11,948 nucleotides of DNA, taken from contig DATEHQ010000022.1 of assembly GCA_035279525.1 (NCBI GenBank), positions 1-11,948 of the forward strand, read 5' to 3'. The notes beneath the pieces were generated by a model. It was not told the DNA's origin, ran no database searches, and worked only from the letters and a program-made list of their open reading frames with translations. The stretch is from DATEHQ01 sp035279525 (lineage in GTDB: Bacteria > Chloroflexota > Dormibacteria > Dormibacterales > Dormibacteraceae). The translations under genes were made by a program, and so were the position numbers. Numbering within the stretch: position 1 is the stretch's first letter; each line of letters begins with the position of its first letter. Below, one piece after another: positions 6,755-11,948 of this stretch.

Positions 6755-7860
6755 GGCGGCCTTGCGTGCTCCTCCTCGGTCCCCACCGCGCAGCGGTGAG
6801 CGGCGTCAGCACGCATCTCAATCTTCTCTTCGCCTCGCGGCTTGCCGGCGAGTTCTCGCTCGCGCATTTCCAGGTGGGACGCGAGGGGCGGAGAGAAAGC
6901 CGCGCGGCCTTTGCCTGGCGATTGCTCGTCAGCCCCGTGCTCCTGGCCGCAACGATACTCGTGCGCCGCGTGGCCGTCGTGCACATCAATACCGCGCTCA
7001 ACGCCCGCGCCTACTGGCGGGACCTCGCCTACCTGATCGTGGCGAAGACGTGCGGCGCGCGTGTCCTCTGGCAGGTGCACGGCGGCTCCCTGCCGCAGTG
7101 TTTCTTCGGCGCTAGCCGCATTTTCGAAGACGTTCTCCGGGCGACGCTGCGGCTGCCGGATGCGCTCGTTGTCCTCGCGCGCGTGGAGCTCGAGGCCTAC
7201 CGCGAATTCGTTCCCGGGCAGCGGGTCCTCCTGCTGCCCAACGGCATCGATTGCGCCCGGTACGCGGCGGTCGCGCGCACGCGACCCGACCCCGCTTCCC
7301 CGCTGCGGCTCGCGTACGTCGGACGGCTCGCGCGCGAGAAAGGCCTCGACGACGCGCTGCAAGGACTGGCGCTTGCGCGCGCCGAAGGGACGAGGGCGCG
7401 GCTCGTGGTCGCGGGAAGCGGCCCCGAGCAGTTGCGCCTGAAGCGGCGGGCCGAAGACCTCGGGCTCGCGGGCGAAGTTTCGTTCGCGGGGCCGGTATTC
7501 GGCGAGGACAAGGCCCGGCTGCTCGGCGCGACGGACGCGACGTTGTTCGCGAGCCACGGCGAAGGGCTTCCGTACGCGCTGCTCGAAAGCATGGCGGCGG
7601 GCGTTCCGGCGATCGCCACCTGCGTGGGCGGTATTCCCGACATCGTCGTCGACGGCGTGCACGGGCTGCTGCTCTCGCCGAGAGACCCGCAAAGCATCGC
7701 CCGCGCGATCGGAAAGCTGGCCGCGGACCGGGAGCTGCTCGCGCGCATGAGCGCCGCGTGCAGGAAGCGGATCGCCGCCGGCTATTCGATCGACGGCCTG
7801 GCGGAGCAAATCCGCAGCCTCTATTCCGAATTGTGCGCGACCGGCGGGCGAACGCCTTGA
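6742..7860 (+). CDS. Glycosyltransferase, GT4-type (GT-B fold)
   Basis: A complete 372-residue retaining glycosyltransferase. The N-terminal half begins RRPCVLLLGPHRAAVSGVSTHL, with the glycine-containing acceptor-side loop, and has VVHINTALNARAYWRDLAYL and LWQVHGG typical of the first Rossmann domain. The C-terminal half has LAYVGRLAREKGLDDAL, LVVAGSGPE and SHGEGLPYALLESMAAGVPAI, with the E-x7-E pair at E274 and E282, then GGIPDIVVDGVHGLLL. It probably adds a sugar to a lipid-linked intermediate in the cytoplasm. Donor and acceptor are not predictable. Two starts are possible: ATG at 6742, directly after a G-run and overlapping the SGNH gene by 13 bases, or GTG at 6751, which forms a four-base GTGA overlap and has a better-placed G-rich stretch at 6736-6741. 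The difference is three residues and does not affect the call. Confidence 0.93.
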   Translation: MPAVRRPCVLLLGPHRAAVSGVSTHLNLLFASRLAGEFSLAHFQVGREGRRESRAAFAWRLLVSPVLLAATILVRRVAVVHINTALNARAYWRDLAYLIVAKTCGARVLWQVHGGSLPQCFFGASRIFEDVLRATLRLPDALVVLARVELEAYREFVPGQRVLLLPNGIDCARYAAVARTRPDPASPLRLAYVGRLAREKGLDDALQGLALARAEGTRARLVVAGSGPEQLRLKRRAEDLGLAGEVSFAGPVFGEDKARLLGATDATLFASHGEGLPYALLESMAAGVPAIATCVGGIPDIVVDGVHGLLLSPRDPQSIARAIGKLAADRELLARMSAACRKRIAAGYSIDGLAEQIRSLYSELCATGGRTP

Positions 7861-7874
7861 GCAGGTTCTGATCC

Positions 7875-9734
7875 ATGTGCGGAATCGCGGGATGGATCGC
7901 CAGACGCGCGCCTCCGGCCGAGGTGCTGTCCTCCATGCTCGGCGCGATGGCTCATCGCGGGCCGGACGGCCACGGCACGTGCCGCTTTCAGTGCGCCACC
8001 GGCCAGCAGATAGCGCTGGGGCACCGGAGGCTGGCGATCATCGATCCGGAAGGAGCGCGCCAGCCGATGTGCGACGCGGCCGCCGGGCTCGCGCTGACTT
8101 TCAACGGCGAGATCTACAACTTTCGCGAGCTGCGCGGCGAGCTGCGCCGGCTCGGCTACCGCTTCGCCCTCGATTCCGACACCGAGGTGCTGCTGCGCGC
8201 CTACCAGCACTGGGGAAGCGACGTCGTCCATCGACTGCGCGGCATGTTCGCGTTCGCGATCTGGGACGCGAACAGGGAGCGCTTGTTCCTGGCGCGCGAC
8301 CGCTTCGGGGAAAAGCCCCTGTTCCTCTACGAGGACGGCGGCGACCTCTATTTCGCGTCGGAGATCAAGGCGCTGCTCTGCGTTCCGGGCATGGCGGTCT
8401 CCGCCGATCTCCACGCCGTCTGGGACTACCTCGCGTATCGCTACGTTCCCGGGCCGGGAACGCTTTTCAGCGGCATCCGGAAGCTGATGCCGGGCACGAC
8501 GGCCGTGTGGGAGCGCACGACGCTCAGGGAAGAGCGGTACTGGACCGCGCCGGACCAGGCGCCGCATCCCCCGCCCCGAGCCGGGGGCGATCTTGTCGCC
8601 GAGTTCCTGGTCCGCCTCGAGGAGGCGGTGAGGCTGCAGATGGTGAGCGACGTGCCCTTCGGCGCCTTTCTCTCGGGCGGGATCGACTCGTCGACCATCG
8701 TCGCGCTCATGACCCGCCACAACTCGCTCGTCAGGACATTCTCGGTGGGCTTTCGCGAAGGCCGCTACAGCGAGCTCGCCTATGCCGCGGAAGTGGCGCG
8801 GCACTTCGGCACGCGGCACCAGGAGATCGTGGTGTCCCACACAGATCTGATCGAACGGCTGCCGCGGCTGGTCGCCTGCCGCGACGCGCCGGTGTCCGAG
8901 CCTTCGGACATCGCGATCAACATGCTCGCGTGCGAGGCCTCGCGCAGCGTCAAGATGGTGCTGACCGGGGAGGGCAGCGACGAGCTGCTGGGCGGGTATC
9001 CCAAGCATCTCGCCGAGCGCGCCGCGCGCGGATTCCAGCTTCTGCCGGGGGCGCTGCGCCGCCGCCTGATCGGGCCGCTCGCCAACGCCTTGCCGTACGG
9101 CTTTCGCCGCGTGAAGACGGCCGTCGCCAATCTCAACATCGAAGACCGGCGCGAGCGCTATGTGCGCTGGTTCGGCGCCTTGAATCGCGAGGAGCGGGAC
9201 CGGCTCGCTGTCCTCCGCGTAAACGGGCGTCCGGCCCGTCACGGACCTCCATTCGACTCCGACCCGCGGTCCAGCTCCCTGCAGCGGATCCTCTATTTCG
9301 ACCAGACGAGCTGGCTGCCCGACAACCTCCTCGAGCGCGCAGACCGCATGACGATGGCCGCATCGATCGAAGCGCGGGTGCCGTTCCTCGATCACGAATT
9401 CGCGGCGTTCGTCTCCTCGCTGCCCGACCGCTACCGGGTGCGGGGCCTCCGCGGAAAATGGATCCTGCGCGCAGCGGTCCGGCGCCTGCTTCCCGAACGC
9501 ATCCTCGCGCGGCCGAAGGTCGGCTTCCGCGTACCGGTCAGCGACTGGCTGCGCGGCGACATGCGCGACTACCTGCTCGATCATCTGCAGAGCGCTTCGT
9601 CGCGGACCCGGAAGTACTACGACGGGCGCGTGCTCGACCGCATGCTCGCCGAGCACCTCGGCGGCAGGCAGAACCACGAGAAGCTTCTTTGGGCCCTGTT
9701 GAATCTCGAGCTGTGGCACCGGCAATATGTCTGA
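7875..9734 (+). CDS. asnB: Glutamine-hydrolysing asparagine synthetase-like amidotransferase (AsnB family)
   Basis: A 619-residue two-domain enzyme. The start is fixed because the mature N-terminal nucleophile must be Cys2 (MCGIAGW). The class II glutaminase domain (about 1-210) shows HRGPDGHG (27-34), GHRRLAIID (49-57), TFNGEIYNFRELR (75-87), SDTE (101-104) and ARDRFGEKPLF. The synthetase domain has the ATP pyrophosphatase loop SGGIDSS (267-273), TGEGSDELLGGYPKH and ERADRMTMAASIEARVPFLDHE. By family, it adenylates a carboxylate and replaces it with amide nitrogen from glutamine. In an EPS operon the acceptor is more likely a carboxylated sugar or lipid-linked precursor than free aspartate, as proposed for similar proteins in EPS and O-antigen clusters. 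It lies 14 bases after the glycosyltransferase and overlaps the heparinase-like gene by 8 bases. All key residues seen are intact. The gene symbol denotes the family, not proven asparagine synthesis. Confidence 0.95.
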   Translation: MCGIAGWIARRAPPAEVLSSMLGAMAHRGPDGHGTCRFQCATGQQIALGHRRLAIIDPEGARQPMCDAAAGLALTFNGEIYNFRELRGELRRLGYRFALDSDTEVLLRAYQHWGSDVVHRLRGMFAFAIWDANRERLFLARDRFGEKPLFLYEDGGDLYFASEIKALLCVPGMAVSADLHAVWDYLAYRYVPGPGTLFSGIRKLMPGTTAVWERTTLREERYWTAPDQAPHPPPRAGGDLVAEFLVRLEEAVRLQMVSDVPFGAFLSGGIDSSTIVALMTRHNSLVRTFSVGFREGRYSELAYAAEVARHFGTRHQEIVVSHTDLIERLPRLVACRDAPVSEPSDIAINMLACEASRSVKMVLTGEGSDELLGGYPKHLAERAARGFQLLPGALRRRLIGPLANALPYGFRRVKTAVANLNIEDRRERYVRWFGALNREERDRLAVLRVNGRPARHGPPFDSDPRSSSLQRILYFDQTSWLPDNLLERADRMTMAASIEARVPFLDHEFAAFVSSLPDRYRVRGLRGKWILRAAVRRLLPERILARPKVGFRVPVSDWLRGDMRDYLLDHLQSASSRTRKYYDGRVLDRMLAEHLGGRQNHEKLLWALLNLELWHRQYV

Positions 9735-11718
9735 GACCGTTGCGGGCCTGCGCTGGCGCCTGAACCGGCTGCGCTGCATGTCCCTTCCGGAGGTGCGCCA
9801 CAGGGCGCTGCGGTCTTTCGCGATGCGGGCCGAGCGCTGGGGGCTCGCGCGCCGCGAAGCGGTCCCGACGCCCGATCTCGCGCAGACGTCCAGTCGCTGG
9901 ATCCACCCCAGAGCGGAAGTCGACGCCGGCCGGTATCTGTCCGCCGCCGATCGCATCGCTCAAGGGAGGTTCGACGTCTTCGCGCTGGGCGACGTCCGGC
10001 TCGGCGCCCCGCCGTGCTGGAATCGCGATCCCAAGACCGGGGTGGAAGGGCAGCTCGCCTTCGGCATGCTGCTCGACTACCGCGATCCGCGGCGGGTCGG
10101 CGACATCAAGTACCTGTGGGAGCCCAACCGCCACCACCACATCGTGACGCTCGCGCAGGCCTATGCGCTGGGCGGCGACTCCCGGCATTTCTACGTGATC
10201 CGGGAGCATCTGGAGAGCTGGTTCCGGGCCTGCCCTTACCCGATGGGGCCGAACTGGTCGAGCGCGCTCGAGGCGGCGATCAGGCTGGTGAACTGGTCCG
10301 TCGCGTGGCAGCTCATCGGCGGCGCCTTCTCGGCCCCGTTTCGGGACGCCGGGGGCGCGCGCTTCAGGGCGCGCTGGCTGGAGTCGGTCTTCCGGCACGC
10401 GCAGTTCGTCCGCCGGAATTTCTCGCTCTACTCCTCGGCCAACAACCATCTCCTCGGGGAGGCGGCGGGGCTGTACATCGCCGGAACCACGTGGCCTCAC
10501 TGGCCCTGCGCCCGCGCGTGGGTGGAGGAGGCGAAGGCGGTCCTCGAGCGCGAGGCCCTGCTGCAGAACGCCTCCGACGGTGTCAACCGCGAGCAGGCGA
10601 CCTCCTACCAGCAGTTCGTTCTCGACCTGCTCCTGCTCCCGCTTCTCGCGGGCAGAGCGAACGGGCGGCCGTTTTCCGCCGCGTTCGAATCGCGCATCGA
10701 GACGATGCTCGAATACCTCGCTTCGATCATGGACGCCGGGGGCCACGTCCCGAGGTTCGGCGATTCCGACGACGCGCTCGTCGTCAGGCTTTCGCAGGAA
10801 CCGGGCCAATGCCCCTTCAGGTCGCTGCTCGCCACCGGCGCCATCCTCTTTCGCCGGGGCGATTTCAAGGCGAAGGCGGGCGCACTGGACGACAAGACGC
10901 GCTGGCTCCTGGGCAGCGGCGCGGACGCGGCGTTTCAATCGCTGGCCGTCGATGCAACGTGGCTCCCGGTGAGGCGGGTGTTTCCCGAGGGCGGCTACTA
11001 CATTCTGGGCTGCGATTTCGAGACCGAAGACGAGATCCGGCTGATCGCGGATGCCGGCCCTCTGGGCTATCAGTCGATCGCAGCGCACGGCCACGCCGAC
11101 GCCCTCGCCTTCACCCTGTCGGTCGGAGGACAGGAGTTCTTCGTCGATCCCGGCACCTACGCGTACCACACGCAGGGCGTTTGGCGCGACTACTTTCGCG
11201 GCACCGCGGCCCACAGCACCGTGCGGATCGACGGCCTGAGCCAGTCGCAACCGGGAGGAAAGTTCATGTGGCTCGGAAAAGCCGCGGCCGGCTGCAGCCT
11301 GTGGCGGCCTTCTGCCGAGCGCGACCTCTTCGAGGGCTGGCACACCGGCTATCTGCGGCTCGTCGACCCCGTGATGCACCGGCGCCGCATCGCGCTCGAA
11401 AAGCGTTCGAGGCGGATCGTGATCTGGGACATCTTGCATATGGCCGGGGCGCACGACGTCGAGCTCTTTTTCCACTGCAGCGATCGATGCCGGGTCGAGC
11501 CCCTAGCCGACGGGTATGCGCTCCGCGGGGACGCTAAAACGCTCCTCCTCCGCCTTCCGCGTGCCGAGGGGGCGACGGCCGGCGTCCGCCACGGGGACCT
11601 CGACCCGATCTCCGGCTGGGTATCCAAGCGGTTCGACACCAGGGAACCGGCTCCGACCATCGCGTGGAAAGCGCGCCTCGCGAAAGGGGGGGTGCTGCGC
11701 AGCGAAATCATGTGCTGA
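9727..11718 (+). CDS. Heparinase II/III family protein (polysaccharide lyase-like)
   Basis: A 663-residue protein with the two-domain plan of alginate/heparin lyase-type enzymes. An alpha-helical toroid-like region (about 60-390) carries WEPNRHHHIVTLAQAYALGGD (N134, H136-138), NWSSALEAAIRLVNW, SSANNHLLGEAAGLY (N239, N240, H241) and REQATSYQQFVLD with a possible catalytic tyrosine at Y294, then GHVPRFGDSDDA. The C-terminal Heparinase II/III-like beta domain has AAHGHADALAFTL (H454, H456, D458), FVDPGTYAYH and AHSTVRIDG. These enzymes cleave uronate-containing chains by beta-elimination. I see no signal peptide: the N-terminus MSETVAGLRWRLNRLRCMS is polar and charged, so the protein may be cytoplasmic or exported by another route. 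ATG 9727 overlaps the amidotransferase stop by 8 bases, suggesting translational coupling. It probably edits or degrades the cluster's own polymer; the substrate is unknown. Confidence 0.92.
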   Translation: MSETVAGLRWRLNRLRCMSLPEVRHRALRSFAMRAERWGLARREAVPTPDLAQTSSRWIHPRAEVDAGRYLSAADRIAQGRFDVFALGDVRLGAPPCWNRDPKTGVEGQLAFGMLLDYRDPRRVGDIKYLWEPNRHHHIVTLAQAYALGGDSRHFYVIREHLESWFRACPYPMGPNWSSALEAAIRLVNWSVAWQLIGGAFSAPFRDAGGARFRARWLESVFRHAQFVRRNFSLYSSANNHLLGEAAGLYIAGTTWPHWPCARAWVEEAKAVLEREALLQNASDGVNREQATSYQQFVLDLLLLPLLAGRANGRPFSAAFESRIETMLEYLASIMDAGGHVPRFGDSDDALVVRLSQEPGQCPFRSLLATGAILFRRGDFKAKAGALDDKTRWLLGSGADAAFQSLAVDATWLPVRRVFPEGGYYILGCDFETEDEIRLIADAGPLGYQSIAAHGHADALAFTLSVGGQEFFVDPGTYAYHTQGVWRDYFRGTAAHSTVRIDGLSQSQPGGKFMWLGKAAAGCSLWRPSAERDLFEGWHTGYLRLVDPVMHRRRIALEKRSRRIVIWDILHMAGAHDVELFFHCSDRCRVEPLADGYALRGDAKTLLLRLPRAEGATAGVRHGDLDPISGWVSKRFDTREPAPTIAWKARLAKGGVLRSEIMC

Positions 11719-11737
11719 TCGGACTACGTCCGTTTAC

Positions 11738-11761
11738 TCGGGGCGCAGCACACGTCCCCGA
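11738..11761 (+). other. Weak hairpin in the intergenic gap
   Basis: TCGGGG at 11738-11743 can pair with CCCCGA at 11756-11761, six base pairs around a 12-base loop. No T-run follows, so it is not a convincing intrinsic terminator. It lies in the 76-base gap after the heparinase-like gene, the longest gap in the window, and could mark a transcript end or processing site. Confidence 0.25.
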
Positions 11762-11777
11762 TGATCAGGGCTCCAAC

Positions 11778-11784
11778 AAGGAGA
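11778..11784 (+). promoter_or_regulatory. Strong ribosome binding site
   Basis: AAGGAGA lies 10 bases before the ATG at 11795. It is the best Shine-Dalgarno match in the window and the main support for calling a gene at the right edge. Confidence 0.65.
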
Positions 11785-11794
11785 CGGCAAATCG

Positions 11795-11948
11795 ATGCTC
11801 GGCGCGACCCTCGACTACCTCGTTCTGCGTTCGCTCGCCCACCGCGGGAACCTGGCGACCGAGGAGCAGCTGGATTCGCTGTTCGGCCGGGCGGGGAATG
11901 CGTCCATCGAGGAGGCGGGCGCGAAGTGCCGCAAGCTCGTCGACCGCT
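11795..11948 (+). CDS. Unrecognised protein, N-terminal part (3' truncated by window)
   Basis: An open frame from ATG 11795 to the window edge gives 51 complete codons, starting MLGATLDYLVLRSLAHRGNL and continuing with a charged, apparently helical stretch (ATEEQLDSLFGRAG, then IEEAGAKCRKLVD). There is no signal peptide or membrane segment in what is visible. I do not recognise the family. A good Shine-Dalgarno sequence and typical high-GC codon use support it being real. It follows the heparinase-like gene by 76 bases on the same strand and could belong to the EPS operon or begin a new unit. Confidence 0.6.
   Translation, partial: MLGATLDYLVLRSLAHRGNLATEEQLDSLFGRAGNASIEEAGAKCRKLVDR

Noticed and set aside
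7821..9956. Long open frame on the minus strand opposite the amidotransferase gene (and similar ones at 9538-11475, 1917-3452 and 4168-5304)
   Set aside because: These mirror clearly conserved + strand genes. High-GC codon use suppresses stops on the opposite strand, and the translations are low-complexity, rich in Arg, Ala and His, with no recognisable domains.
11738..11775. Intrinsic terminator after the heparinase-like gene
   Set aside because: The stem is only six base pairs with a 12-base loop and is followed by ATGATCAGG instead of a T-run.

Overview
The window is high-GC DNA that is coding almost end to end on the + strand. It looks like an internal segment of an exopolysaccharide (EPS) biosynthesis and modification cluster from a Gram-negative bacterium. 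A GC-rich proteobacterium, perhaps a betaproteobacterium, fits the style of the amidotransferase and heparinase-like proteins, but nothing in the window fixes the taxon. There are no rRNA or tRNA genes, CRISPR arrays, transposases or phage genes, and no non-coding gap longer than 76 bases.

Layout, left to right: (1) the C-terminal end of a GT-B (GT4-type) glycosyltransferase, cut by the window edge; (2, 3) two tandem paralogous exported proteins, each with a signal peptide, Ig-like domain(s) and three copies of a roughly 125-residue beta-rich module; (4) an MBOAT-family membrane O-acyltransferase of the AlgI kind; (5) a membrane-anchored SGNH/GDSL-type protein overlapping the MBOAT gene; (6) a complete GT4-type glycosyltransferase; (7) a class II glutamine amidotransferase/asparagine synthetase (AsnB-like); (8) a heparinase II/III-type polysaccharide lyase homologue overlapping gene 7; (9) after a 76-base gap, the start of an unrecognised gene cut by the right edge.

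Genes 1 to 8 share one strand, with gaps of 14 to 54 bases or overlaps of 4 to 44 bases, so they are probably one transcription unit. A working reading, which is inference, is that the glycosyltransferases build a repeat unit, the AsnB-like enzyme amidates a carboxylated sugar (for example a uronic acid), the MBOAT/SGNH pair adds O-acyl groups across the inner membrane, and the heparinase-like protein trims or edits a uronate-containing chain. The two exported repeat proteins would then be extracellular or periplasmic binders of the product. They are the least conventional part of the window and the best candidate for something not well described.
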